Positions 17,416 through 26,067 of a stretch of 64,000 nt of DNA are shown here, piece by piece. The translations under genes and the position numbers were made by a program. The stretch is from Riemerella anatipestifer (GTDB lineage: Bacteria; Bacteroidota; Bacteroidia; Flavobacteriales; Weeksellaceae): assembly GCF_009663465.1 (NCBI RefSeq), contig NZ_QXHU01000006.1, forward strand, positions 12,839 to 76,838, in the 5' to 3' direction. Numbering within the stretch: the stretch's first letter is position 1; the number at the start of each line of letters is the position of its first letter. Below the pieces are notes generated by a model that was not told where the DNA came from, did no database searches, and was given only the letters and a program-made list of their open reading frames with translations.

Positions 17416-18507
17416 TTAAACATTAAATCTAAAATGCATAATATCACCATCTTGCACAACATATTCTTTACCTTCTACAGAAAGTTTACCCGCTTCTTTC
17501 ACCTTAGCCTCCGAACCGTAATTGATGAAATCTTCGTACTTAATTACTTCCGCACGGATAAACCCTTTCTCAAAATCAGTGTGGATAACTCCTGCCGCTT
17601 GAGGTGCCGTCCAACCTTTACCTATCGTCCACGCTCTTACTTCTTTTACGCCTGCAGTGAAATAAGTTTGTAACTTTAAAAGTTCATACGCTTTACGGAT
17701 AAGGCGGTTAACACCTGGCTCTTCTAACCCTAACTCTTCCAAGAACATCTGGCGTTCTTCGTAGGTTTCTAGTTCGTTAATATCTGCCTCTATCTGTGCT
17801 GCTAAAGCCAACACTTCCGCTCCCTCTTTTTGAGCCATTTCCTCTACTTTGCTTATCCACTCGTTGCCATTTTTAATAGAGTTTTCATCTACATTACAAA
17901 GATAAAGTACAGGCTTTTTAGTTAATAGTTGTATTTCGTCTATGATAGGCTGGGTAACATCATCAGTCTCAAACTCACGAGCATTTCTACCACTTTCTAC
18001 AAACTCTAAGATACTTTTTAATGTTTCGTATTTTAAAATATCCTCTTTTTTTCCTGATTTTATAAACTTCTTGGCTTTTTCTACCGCTTTAGTTAGAGTT
18101 TCTATGTCTTTTAGTTGTAACTCTATATCTATAATTTCTTTATCTCTTAATGGGTCCACCGAACCTTCTACGTGCACAATATTGCCATTATCAAAACATC
18201 TCAACACATGGATAATAGCCTCACACTCACGGATATTTGCTAAAAACTGATTACCTAAACCTTCTCCTCTACTCGCTCCTTTAACTAGTCCCGCTATATC
18301 TACTATCTCCACCACTGCAGGAAGAACTCGCTCTGGATTAACCAATTTTTCCAACTCAAACAATCTTTGGTCTGGTACAGATACCGTTCCTAAATTAGGT
18401 TCTATGGTACAGAAAGGATAGTTAGCACTCTGTGCTTTTGCATTACTAAGACAGTTAAACAAGGTTGATTTTCCTACATTAGGCAAACCTACAATTCCAC
18501 ATTTCAT
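17416..18507 (-). CDS. ychF: Redox-regulated ATPase YchF (Obg-like)
   Basis: A 363-residue P-loop protein of the Obg/HflX clade. G1 is GLPNVGKST near residue 6, G3 DIAGLVKGASRGEGLG near 68, and the G4 position reads LCNVDE rather than NKxD, the change that gives YchF its ATP specificity. A coiled-coil insertion (residues 125-160) and a C-terminal TGS domain (TFFTAG-like to HTDFEKGFIRAEVI, ending GDIMHFRFNV) complete the family architecture. It binds ribosomes and acts in translation and oxidative stress responses in other bacteria. Confidence 0.94.
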   Translation of the reverse strand: MKCGIVGLPNVGKSTLFNCLSNAKAQSANYPFCTIEPNLGTVSVPDQRLFELEKLVNPERVLPAVVEIVDIAGLVKGASRGEGLGNQFLANIRECEAIIHVLRCFDNGNIVHVEGSVDPLRDKEIIDIELQLKDIETLTKAVEKAKKFIKSGKKEDILKYETLKSILEFVESGRNAREFETDDVTQPIIDEIQLLTKKPVLYLCNVDENSIKNGNEWISKVEEMAQKEGAEVLALAAQIEADINELETYEERQMFLEELGLEEPGVNRLIRKAYELLKLQTYFTAGVKEVRAWTIGKGWTAPQAAGVIHTDFEKGFIRAEVIKYEDFINYGSEAKVKEAGKLSVEGKEYVVQDGDIMHFRFNV

Positions 18508-18630
18508 AATCAGATATATTATAATTCTGCAAATATAGTTAAGTAAGATTGGATTAAAAAATAAGACCTCTGTTTTTTAAAGTTATTTGAATATTTTTTC
18601 TTTACTTTGTGCAAATCATATTCTACTCTT

Positions 18631-19917
18631 ATGAAAACCAAACACCATCTACTCATTATAGCAATGCTTATCTTATCGCAGATGAGTATGGCACAAACTC
18701 TTAATTTTGAAGAGTATTTCACTAGTGGAAGCCTCCGCATAGATTTGTTACTCACAGGTAACCACGCCCACAAAACAGCTACAATACATCAACTAAAAAA
18801 AGAACCTTACTACGGAGGTGGGACTTCAGCACAGCTTATTTTTCCTGATTTGGGTAATTATAGAATTGTGATAAAAGATGAACTTTCCAAAAAAATGATT
18901 TTCTCTAAAGGCTTCAGCCCCATATTCAGTGAATGGCAAGCCACCGAAGAAGCTAAAAACAAATACAAGTCATTTGAAAACACCTTTACAGTACCTTTTC
19001 CTAAACACAACATTATTCTTGAAGTACAGTCTAGGGAAAGAGATGGTTCATTTTCCAATCTTCTTACAGAAGCCATCAATCCTAATCAGTTTGATATCAT
19101 CAAAGAAACACCTTCTTTCTATCCTTCAACTAAAATTTACGGTCATAAACCTCCACAAAATGCGGTAGATATTGCTATTTTAGCAGAAGGCTACACCACC
19201 GAAGAAATGCCTAAATTTAAAAAAGATGCCCAACGTTTTATTGATTATATGATGAGCGTAGAGCCTTTTAAATCAAATAAAAATCACTTTAATGTATATA
19301 TTGTAGAGTCGCCCTCCCAAGAGTCTGGAACGGATATTTCTGGAGAAAATATTTATAAAAACACCATTTTAAACTCTCATTTCTATACCTTCGGAGAGCC
19401 TCGCTATCTTACCGCTTTATCTTCTTTTAAAATTTCGGATATAGCTGCCAATGTACCTTATGACCAAATTTTTGTTATCGTAAATACACCAAGATATGGT
19501 GGCGGTGGTTTTTATAATGTGATTAACTTAGTATCAGCGGATAACTACCTATCCGAAAAAGTATTTGTGCACGAATTTGGACACGGTTTTGCTGGTCTCG
19601 GAGATGAATATTACAACAATTCTGGTGGAACTACCGATTTATATAATCTAAAAGTAGAGCCGTGGGAACCTAACCTTACTACTCTAGTGGATTTTGGTAA
19701 AAAATGGAAGCATAAGGTTAATAAAAACATACCTATACCGACACCTAGAACGGAGTTATATAAGAATAGTATTGGAGTATTTGAAGGCGGTGGTTACACT
19801 CCAAAAGGTATCTACAGCCCAGTGCAAGATTGCAGAATGAAGTCCAACACTCCAGAAAATTTCTGCCCTGTATGTACAGATGCCCTACTAGAAACTATAT
19901 TATTCTACACGAGGTAA
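18631..19917 (+). CDS. Secreted M64-family metallopeptidase (IgA peptidase M64)
   Basis: A 428-residue secreted protein with signal peptide MKTKHHLLIIAMLILSQMS and cleavage after MAQ. The zinc site HEFGHGFAGLGDEY near residue 313 is the M64 signature: two His in HExxH plus a downstream acidic residue. The N-terminal 120 residues form the M64 N-domain (a beta-sandwich before the protease). C-terminal Cys pairs (QDCRMKSN, FCPVCTD) may form a disulfide or metal site. The upstream in-frame ATG would add eight residues without signal character, so I chose the MKTK start. Substrate unknown; the named IgA activity is known only from one Clostridium enzyme. Confidence 0.85.
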   Translation: MKTKHHLLIIAMLILSQMSMAQTLNFEEYFTSGSLRIDLLLTGNHAHKTATIHQLKKEPYYGGGTSAQLIFPDLGNYRIVIKDELSKKMIFSKGFSPIFSEWQATEEAKNKYKSFENTFTVPFPKHNIILEVQSRERDGSFSNLLTEAINPNQFDIIKETPSFYPSTKIYGHKPPQNAVDIAILAEGYTTEEMPKFKKDAQRFIDYMMSVEPFKSNKNHFNVYIVESPSQESGTDISGENIYKNTILNSHFYTFGEPRYLTALSSFKISDIAANVPYDQIFVIVNTPRYGGGGFYNVINLVSADNYLSEKVFVHEFGHGFAGLGDEYYNNSGGTTDLYNLKVEPWEPNLTTLVDFGKKWKHKVNKNIPIPTPRTELYKNSIGVFEGGGYTPKGIYSPVQDCRMKSNTPENFCPVCTDALLETILFYTR

Positions 19918-19922
19918 AAATA

Positions 19923-20267
19923 TTATTTCTTACTCAAAAACAAACTGCTAAGTATAGAAGTAACCACAGACAAAGCAATACTAAACCCTAATGCCCACCA
20001 AAAACTATCAATCGTAACGCCATCTACTAGATATTCTGCCAAAAGTATAATACAAGCGTTAATGACTAGCGAAAATAAGCCCAAAGTAATGATAGTTAAT
20101 GGAAAGCCTAAAATTTTCAAGATAGGTTTTATTGTGATGTCTAATAGACCCAAAATAATAGCAAATATCACCGCAGTGCCAAATGAAGCAATATGCACCC
20201 CTGACAATACACTCTGAAGTACAAAAGCACTTGCCGCTACAATAAGAAGTTTGATAATCAGTTTCAT
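19923..20267 (-). CDS. Phage-holin-like / YvlD family membrane protein
   Basis: A 114-residue protein with four hydrophobic segments. The family pattern LDITIKPILKILGFPLTIITLGLF fits the YvlD/DUF superfamily often labelled phage holin family. These are chromosomal membrane proteins with no proven holin role. The gene ends six bases from the M64 peptidase stop and is 13 bases downstream of the KAS III-like gene, so it may be co-transcribed with the latter. Confidence 0.75.
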   Translation of the reverse strand: MKLIIKLLIVAASAFVLQSVLSGVHIASFGTAVIFAIILGLLDITIKPILKILGFPLTIITLGLFSLVINACIILLAEYLVDGVTIDSFWWALGFSIALSVVTSILSSLFLSKK

Positions 20268-20279
20268 AATAATAGAAGA

Positions 20280-21344
20280 TTAGTCCATTTTATAAAGAAT
20301 TGCATTGATATTCATTCCTGCTCCTACAGAAGCAAATACTACATATCCTCCTTGTTTAAATTGATGATTGCCTAGCTGCCCTTTCTTAATAAGATTGTAC
20401 ATCGTAGGCACAGTAGCTACCGAAGAATTACCAAATTTTTGAATCGTCATTGGTGCTATCGCCTCATCGTAAGTTTTCATTCCGTAAAGGCGATGCAAAC
20501 GAGAAATAATAGCGTGATCCATCTTAGCATTAGCCTGATGAATTAAAATTTTATCAATATCCTGAATGCTTAAGCCTGCTTTATCTATTGTAGATTTTAT
20601 AGCATCTGGGACATATTTAAGCGCAAACTCATAAATTTTTCTCCCACGCATTCTGATATAATTTTTATCTTGAGGCTCCGCTGGATTAAGCGAAGACGAG
20701 TTTTCTAAATAACTCAGTTCTTCCCCATTAAAACACAATGTACTATCCGCAATAATACCTTTATCCTTGCTTTCGTCAGCCTTTACAACCACCGCTCCAG
20801 CCCCATCTGCAAAAATCATTTTATTTCTATCGTAAGGGTCGGTTACTTTACTTAGAGTATCCCCGCCTACAACCAAAATATATTTAGCTCTCCCTGCCTT
20901 AATAAGACTATCCGCCAAAATCATACCCTCTACCCAACCTGGGCAACCAAATATCATATCATAATTGATACAACTAAGATTTTTAATCCCTAATTTATTC
21001 TTTAGCCTTGCAGACATATTAGGCATAAAATCCGATACTCCACTATTACTTACCTCACCAAAATTACTTGCATAAATAATATAGTCTAGTTCTTCTTTAT
21101 CTATACCTGCGTCTTCTAAAGCCTCTAGAGAAGCCTTTAGTCCTAAGTCAGAATTATACTCGTTTGGATTACAATAGCGACGTTCTTCTATTTCTGTAAT
21201 TTCCACAAACTTATCAATTACCTCTTGTGTAGGCTTATCTATTAGTTCTTTATTATCATCAAAAAAAATAGAATCTAAAAAATCTGACCCTTTAATTATA
21301 TTGCTTGGTACACAACTTCCTGAACCTATAATGACTGTATTTGG
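20280..21344 (-). CDS. 3-oxoacyl-ACP synthase III family protein
   Basis: A 354-residue thiolase-fold condensing enzyme. The catalytic triad is visible: Cys in YDMIFGCPGWVEGMI near residue 133, His in ILIHQANAKMD near 265, and Asn in FGNSSVATVPTM near 300. The sequence is divergent from housekeeping FabH and closer to FabH-like paralogues of Bacteroidota that make special acyl chains or flexirubin-like lipids. An alternative start ten codons upstream exists; MPNTVIIGSGSCVP is the natural beginning of the fold. Confidence 0.8.
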   Translation of the reverse strand, partial: PNTVIIGSGSCVPSNIIKGSDFLDSIFFDDNKELIDKPTQEVIDKFVEITEIEERRYCNPNEYNSDLGLKASLEALEDAGIDKEELDYIIYASNFGEVSNSGVSDFMPNMSARLKNKLGIKNLSCINYDMIFGCPGWVEGMILADSLIKAGRAKYILVVGGDTLSKVTDPYDRNKMIFADGAGAVVVKADESKDKGIIADSTLCFNGEELSYLENSSSLNPAEPQDKNYIRMRGRKIYEFALKYVPDAIKSTIDKAGLSIQDIDKILIHQANAKMDHAIISRLHRLYGMKTYDEAIAPMTIQKFGNSSVATVPTMYNLIKKGQLGNHQFKQGGYVVFASVGAGMNINAILYKMD

Positions 21345-21437
21345 CATAAGTATTTTGGATAAATTAGACTGCAAATTTAATAATTATAATGATAAACACT
21401 TTAACTTTGGAGAAAGTTTTATGTTTTACGAGTAAAA

Positions 21438-21468
21438 TTGCTCAAATCGTGGTTTTATGTTACCTTTG
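21438..21468 (+). promoter_or_regulatory. Promoter for the menG-porT operon
   Basis: TTG at 21438..21440 and TACCTTTG at 21461..21468 with 20 bases between fit the Bacteroidota promoter pattern. Start codon of the first gene is 22 bases beyond. Confidence 0.6.
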
Positions 21469-21489
21469 TGGCTGTAAATTTTTGAACCT

Positions 21490-22059
21490 ATGAAGTTATC
21501 CGCACCTGTAAAAGGATTTATTTTCGCCTTTATGGCTGTTATTTTAGCTTTTGCTATCTACTTCTTTTTCTTGGCTAAGAAAAATTACTATTTGGTAGAT
21601 AACCCAACGCCTAACACTTATTATTTTAAATTAAATAATGGAGAGGAGCAAATTATAAGTGCAGGACAATCGGTGCAGGTGGACTTGTCTAAAGGCAAAA
21701 ACAATATTCAGGTTTTTGATAGCAACAAAAAAATCATTTACGACTCTGCATTTCAAGTGAATAAAATAAGAGGCTTACTTAATATCGCTCATCAAGACTA
21801 CTATGTTAATAGGCAATTTTACGGTTATATTCCTAATAAAGATTCTCTTTTACTATCTCACGGAAAAACCGTAATAGACGGTAAAGATTATCTAGGCGAT
21901 GTAACCCATTACAACAAACTATACATAGAAGATTTCTATTATAATGTAAACGAAGATTACGATGCTGTGGTAAAAAACATACAGAAAGTAGAGTCGAGAA
22001 CCAAGCTATTCAGAAAACAAGATTTTCTAAATTATTATAACGAATATTATAAATTTTAA
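21490..22059 (+). CDS. Membrane-anchored protein of unknown function
   Basis: A 189-residue protein with one N-terminal membrane helix (residues 9-29: FIFAFMAVILAFAIYFFFL), then a soluble domain rich in Tyr, Asn and Lys. I do not recognise a domain. It is the first gene of an operon with menG/ubiE (12 bases) and porT, an arrangement that suggests a conserved envelope role in Flavobacteriia. Predicted topology: short cytoplasmic N-terminus, bulk in the periplasm. Confidence 0.65.
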   Translation: MKLSAPVKGFIFAFMAVILAFAIYFFFLAKKNYYLVDNPTPNTYYFKLNNGEEQIISAGQSVQVDLSKGKNNIQVFDSNKKIIYDSAFQVNKIRGLLNIAHQDYYVNRQFYGYIPNKDSLLLSHGKTVIDGKDYLGDVTHYNKLYIEDFYYNVNEDYDAVVKNIQKVESRTKLFRKQDFLNYYNEYYKF

Positions 22060-22071
22060 AAAACATTAAAA

Positions 22072-22794
22072 TTGAAAACACAAGTTACTCCCTATAATAC
22101 AGACGCAGGAAAGAAAAAAGAAATAGAAGCTATGTTTGACAATATAGCTCCACAGTACGATTTTCTAAATAGAGCTCTCTCTTTAAAAGTAGATTTAATT
22201 TGGAGAAAAAACCTCGTCAACTGGCTTAAAAAAGACCAACCTAAACTAATATTAGACATTGCCACTGGCACAGGAGACCTCGCCATCGCTATGGAAAAAG
22301 GGACTAAAGCCGAAATTGTAGGTCTAGACTTATCTCAACAAATGTTGAACATCGGAATAGAGAAAGTTAAGAAACTAAACCTCTCTAACAAAATAAAAAT
22401 GATGAAGGGCGATGCCGAAAATCTGCCTTTTGAAGACAATAAGTTCGATTCTGTAACTTCTGCCTTTGGCGTTAGAAACTTTGAAAATTTAGAGAAAGGG
22501 TTGTCCGAATTCCGAAGAGTGGTAAAAGAAGGTTCTAGCATCTACATTCTTGAGTTTTCTAAGGTAGAAGGCTTCTTGGCTCCTTTCTATATGTTTTATT
22601 TTAAAAACATTCTCCCTAGAATAGGCAAACTTATCTCCAAAGATAGCCGTGCATACACCTATTTACCCGATTCTGTAAATGCCTTCCCTTATGGTGAGAA
22701 AATGAAAGAAATCTTGCTAAATGTAGGCTTTAGAAAGGTAGAATACAAAAAACAAAGTTTAGGTATTGCGACTATTTACAAAGCAACAAAATAA
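22072..22794 (+). CDS. ubiE: Demethylmenaquinone methyltransferase (UbiE/MenG)
   Basis: A 240-residue class I SAM methyltransferase. Motifs: MFDNIAPQYDFLNRALSL near residue 22, SAM-binding LDIATGTGDLAIAM near 62, GLDLSQQML near 84, and DSVTSAFGVRNFENLEKGL near 125, specific for the UbiE/COQ5 family. It methylates demethylmenaquinone to menaquinone, the respiratory quinone of these bacteria. The start codon is TTG, preceded by an A-rich stretch. Followed by the PorT gene, as in many Flavobacteriia. Confidence 0.92.
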   Translation: MKTQVTPYNTDAGKKKEIEAMFDNIAPQYDFLNRALSLKVDLIWRKNLVNWLKKDQPKLILDIATGTGDLAIAMEKGTKAEIVGLDLSQQMLNIGIEKVKKLNLSNKIKMMKGDAENLPFEDNKFDSVTSAFGVRNFENLEKGLSEFRRVVKEGSSIYILEFSKVEGFLAPFYMFYFKNILPRIGKLISKDSRAYTYLPDSVNAFPYGEKMKEILLNVGFRKVEYKKQSLGIATIYKATK

Positions 22795-22839
22795 AAAACC
22801 ATATTCTCTGTTTAATATCTTACAATAAGACATTATTTT

Positions 22840-23604
22840 ATGAAAAAAACACTTTTTTTAATCCTCATTAGTGTTACTGCCGTCGCTTCTGCACAGTTTA
22901 GAATAAAGGATAGAATGGACAGAATGGAAGGTATTGATGATAAAAAGTTCAGCTACGGATTTTTCCTTAACGGTAGCCAAAACGATTACAAAATGGTACT
23001 AGACCCTAAATACGGCACTAGAGGAAATAAAAATTTGGTTTCCTCCAAGCCTACTTATAGCTTTGGTGCAGGATTGATAGGGAGAATGAGAATCAACAAA
23101 AATCTAGATTTGAGGCTAGAACCTGGAATGCAATTTATAGAACGAGATTTGTATTTTGATACCCAAGTTAATGATATTTACGCTACTGATGCCAAAGCGC
23201 CATTCACTCCAAAAAAACTTACCGAAGAAGATAAAGTGAGAAAAATTAAGGCAACTACAATAGACATTCCGCTTCTGCTAGAAATACACGCCGACAGATG
23301 GTTTAACTCTAGACCTTATGTAGCGGCTGGTGTTAATTGGCTGGTGAATTTACAATCCAATTCTAGTAGCGAAGATGATAATGCCAATGGCACCTTCCGT
23401 AGTACCACCCACAATTTTGGTTATTCTGGAGAGGTAGGCATACAATTTTATTTCAGTAAATTTAAACTTACGCCAGCCTTTAGAGGCACTTTCACTATGG
23501 GCAACGAACTCGTGAGAGATAATGCCAACACTCTACCTTACTGGACATCTGCACTTACCTCTACCCAAGGGAGAAGTTTTATGTTTGTACTTAAATTTGA
23601 ATAA
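22840..23604 (+). CDS. porT: Type IX secretion outer-membrane protein PorT
   Basis: A 254-residue outer-membrane beta-barrel with a signal peptide (VTAVASAQ, cleavage near residue 19). Alternating hydrophobic strands end in FMFVLKFE, a typical C-terminal aromatic/Glu strand. Position directly after UbiE and the motif TIDIPLLLEIHADRWFNSRPYVAAG match the PorT family needed for gliding and type IX secretion. The other type IX genes are not in this window. A terminator follows. Confidence 0.8.
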   Translation: MKKTLFLILISVTAVASAQFRIKDRMDRMEGIDDKKFSYGFFLNGSQNDYKMVLDPKYGTRGNKNLVSSKPTYSFGAGLIGRMRINKNLDLRLEPGMQFIERDLYFDTQVNDIYATDAKAPFTPKKLTEEDKVRKIKATTIDIPLLLEIHADRWFNSRPYVAAGVNWLVNLQSNSSSEDDNANGTFRSTTHNFGYSGEVGIQFYFSKFKLTPAFRGTFTMGNELVRDNANTLPYWTSALTSTQGRSFMFVLKFE

Positions 23605-23628
23605 TAATAACTCATAACCGAATAATAC

Positions 23629-23661
23629 AAAGCACTCACAATATTAAAAGAGTGCTTTTTT
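23629..23661 (+). terminator. Terminator after porT
   Basis: AAAGCACTC and GAGTGCTTT form a 9-base stem, followed by a T run. It ends the operon that starts at 21490. Confidence 0.85.
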
Positions 23662-23711
23662 ACTCTCTGTACATTTAAAAATAGTTTGACTTTAAATGTT
23701 TACTAATGGCT

Positions 23712-23990
23712 ACAGTCGTTTATTACTAAAAAATGGATAATCGCAATCGGAAACAGTCATTTATTACTAAAAAATAGAGCGTCGCAATCGGAAACAGTCA
23801 TTTATTACTAAAAAATAGAGCATCGCAGTTCGGAAATGATAATTTATTACTAAAAAATAGAGTGTCGCAATCGGAAACAGTCATTTTTACTAAAAAATAG
23901 AGCGTCGCAGTTCGGAAATGATAATTTATCACTAAAAAATAGAGTGTCGCAATCAGAAACAGTCGTTTTTACTAAAAAATAGATAATCGT
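23712..23990 (+). repeat. Tandem array of a 41-base repeat (six full units plus one partial)
   Basis: Units begin at 23712, 23753, 23794, 23836, 23877, 23918 and 23959. The unit core is TACTAAAAAATAGAG followed by GTCGCAATCGGAA. There are two alternating start types, ACAGTCATTT and ATGATAATTT. The repeats are contiguous with no unique spacers. The array fills the gap between the porT terminator and the metallophosphoesterase gene. Two related units in inverted orientation lie after that gene (25244..25312). Confidence 0.95.
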
Positions 23991-24023
23991 TAATTACAAA
24001 TTGCCTTATTAAAACTAAACATT

Positions 24024-25229
24024 ATGCTAAAAAACATAGTTCCTTTTATTGTTATTTTTTTCTTACTAGAGTTTTACATTTATAATGCCATTAGAACACT
24101 TTACTCTAGCCCTTGGTTTAAAATCACCTACTGGCTTATCACTATTTCATTATATGGTTGGCTACTTTTTGAAATACTAACCTTTGATGCTTCCGCTAGA
24201 AATAATAAAAAAGTGTTTATTATCTCTAGTATTCTTATGATTTTTATACTTCCAAAGCTACTCCTACTCGCTTTTATTTTATTTGATGATATTATAAGAG
24301 TTCTACAATTTGGGACTAAACGCATTTTGTCCAAATCCGCTTTCTATCCAGAAAGAAGAAACTTCATTACCTTAATCGGTATGGGTGCAGCAGCTTTGTT
24401 TTCAGCCTCTGTGATTGACGGGATTATTTTCGGAAAATACCGCCATACTTTAAGACAAGTAAGACTAAAACTAAAAAATCTACCGAAAGAATTTAAAGGT
24501 TACAAAATCATTCAAATTTCTGATGTCCATAGTGGTAGTTTTAGTCAGCCCGAAAAATTGCAAAAAGCCATTGAACTCATCAATTCTCAAAATCCAGATT
24601 TGGTTCTATTTACAGGAGATATGGTGAATAATTATGCAGAAGAATTTTTACCTTTCGTTGATTTATTTTCTAAAATTAAAGCCAAAGACGGTAAATATTC
24701 TGTACTCGGAAACCACGACTACGGAGATTATGGACAATGGAACTCCAAAGAAGAAAAAGCCCAAAATATCCCCAAACTCATAGAACTACAACACAAAGCT
24801 GGTTTCAAAATGTTAAGAAATGAACACCATACCATCAATAAAAATGGGGCTTCTCTGTACCTCATCGGCGTGGAAAACTGGGGAGAATTGCCTTTTCCTC
24901 AACTCGGAGATTTAGACTTAGCGACTAAAGGCATTCCCGAAGAAGCCACTAAAATACTTATGAGCCACGACCCTACCCACTTTGACCACATAGTAAAACA
25001 TCACCCCAAAGATATACAGCTCACACTTTCTGGACACACCCACGGAATGCAGTTCGGAATTGATTTAAAAAACATCAAGTGGTCTCCCGTAAAATACCGC
25101 TATCCTAAATGGGCAGACCTCTACGAAAGCAATGGGAAATATCTCTATGTAAACAGAGGTTTTGGAGTATTAGGATTTTCTGGAAGAGTGGGCATCAATC
25201 CAGAAATTACCCTATTTGTCTTAGAATAA
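24024..25229 (+). CDS. Membrane metallophosphoesterase
   Basis: A 401-residue protein with about four membrane helices in the first 140 residues, then a calcineurin-like phosphoesterase domain. Metal-binding motifs in order: QISDVHSGS near residue 172, LFTGDMVNN near 202, VLGNHDYGDYG near 233, LMSHDPTHFDH near 315 and LSGHTHGMQFG near 338. This fits the YkuE/LpxH-like membrane phosphoesterases. The substrate is unknown. The gene is bracketed by inverted copies of a 41-base repeat, upstream array and downstream pair, which is unusual. Confidence 0.85.
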   Translation: MLKNIVPFIVIFFLLEFYIYNAIRTLYSSPWFKITYWLITISLYGWLLFEILTFDASARNNKKVFIISSILMIFILPKLLLLAFILFDDIIRVLQFGTKRILSKSAFYPERRNFITLIGMGAAALFSASVIDGIIFGKYRHTLRQVRLKLKNLPKEFKGYKIIQISDVHSGSFSQPEKLQKAIELINSQNPDLVLFTGDMVNNYAEEFLPFVDLFSKIKAKDGKYSVLGNHDYGDYGQWNSKEEKAQNIPKLIELQHKAGFKMLRNEHHTINKNGASLYLIGVENWGELPFPQLGDLDLATKGIPEEATKILMSHDPTHFDHIVKHHPKDIQLTLSGHTHGMQFGIDLKNIKWSPVKYRYPKWADLYESNGKYLYVNRGFGVLGFSGRVGINPEITLFVLE

Positions 25230-25243
25230 GAAAAGGGGCAATA

Positions 25244-25312
25244 TCGCGACTATCTATTTTTTAGTGATAAGATACTGTTTCTGGTTGCGACTATCCGTCT
25301 TTTAGTAGTAAA
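25244..25312 (-). repeat. Two inverted copies of the 41-base repeat
   Basis: Read on the minus strand, this stretch gives two units of the type ATCACTAAAAAATAGATAGT followed by CGC, and ACTACTAAAAGACGGATAGT followed by CGCAACCAGAAACAG. They are the same family as the array at 23712..23990 but in opposite orientation, so the two sets face each other across the metallophosphoesterase gene. Confidence 0.85.
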
Positions 25313-25417
25313 GTCAATAACATTAAAACAAAACCATTTTTAAAATGCACGACGGGGCAGTATTTAAAAATTATACCTTATTTTTGTGAGAAATTTTTTA
25401 CTTTTTGGAAATCAATT

Positions 25418-26062
25418 ATGTTTAAATTCATTAAGAAAATACTGTTTTTAGTTGTACTGATAAATATACTAATGCTAATTAGTGGGCGGTTTTTCAATCC
25501 CATCATTACCATTACACAGGTAGAAGGATTGATAAAATACCACAAACTAGATAGAGATTATATTGCATTTTCTGAAATGGGCAACAATGTAAAAAAAGCC
25601 GTTATAGCCTCCGAAGACCAAAATTTTTACACCCACAACGGCTTTGATTTTAAAGCTATTGAAAGGGCTATGAAACACAACGAAAAAGGCAAAAGCATAC
25701 AAGGAGGCAGCACCATTTCTCAACAAACTGCCAAAAACATCTTCTTATGGAATGGCAGAAGTTGGATAAGAAAAGGGCTAGAGGCTGTCTATACCTTTAT
25801 TATTGAAAAGATTTGGTCTAAAGATATTATTCTAGAAAGATACCTTAACTCTATAGAAATGGGACAGGGCGTTTTTGGGGTAGAAGCGGCATCGCAATAC
25901 TATTTTAACAAACCAGCTAAAGACCTCACCAAAAGCGAAGCCGCTTGGATAGCTGCCGTATTGCCTAACCCAAAGAAGTATGACCCTAAAAACCCCACAC
26001 CTTATCTCAACAGAAAGCATAAGTGGATTATGAGACAAATGAACTTTATCTCTTTAAAATAG
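25418..26062 (+). CDS. mtgA: Monofunctional biosynthetic peptidoglycan transglycosylase
   Basis: A 214-residue GT51 glycosyltransferase with one N-terminal membrane anchor (residues 7-25). Motifs: ASEDQNFYTHNGFDF with the catalytic Glu near residue 65, QGGSTISQQTAKN near 95, LERYLNSIEMGQGVFGVE near 145 and ASQYYFNKPAKDLT. It polymerises lipid II into glycan strands without a transpeptidase domain. The next gene starts six bases later, so the two are probably co-transcribed. Confidence 0.92.
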   Translation: MFKFIKKILFLVVLINILMLISGRFFNPIITITQVEGLIKYHKLDRDYIAFSEMGNNVKKAVIASEDQNFYTHNGFDFKAIERAMKHNEKGKSIQGGSTISQQTAKNIFLWNGRSWIRKGLEAVYTFIIEKIWSKDIILERYLNSIEMGQGVFGVEAASQYYFNKPAKDLTKSEAAWIAAVLPNPKKYDPKNPTPYLNRKHKWIMRQMNFISLK

Positions 26063-26067
26063 TTTTT

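Noticed and set aside
19923-20267. Phage holin gene
   Set aside because: YvlD-like chromosomal membrane protein in a core gene context; no phage genes nearby.
23712-23990. CRISPR array
   Set aside because: The 41-base units are contiguous and alike over their whole length; there are no unique spacers and no cas genes in the window.
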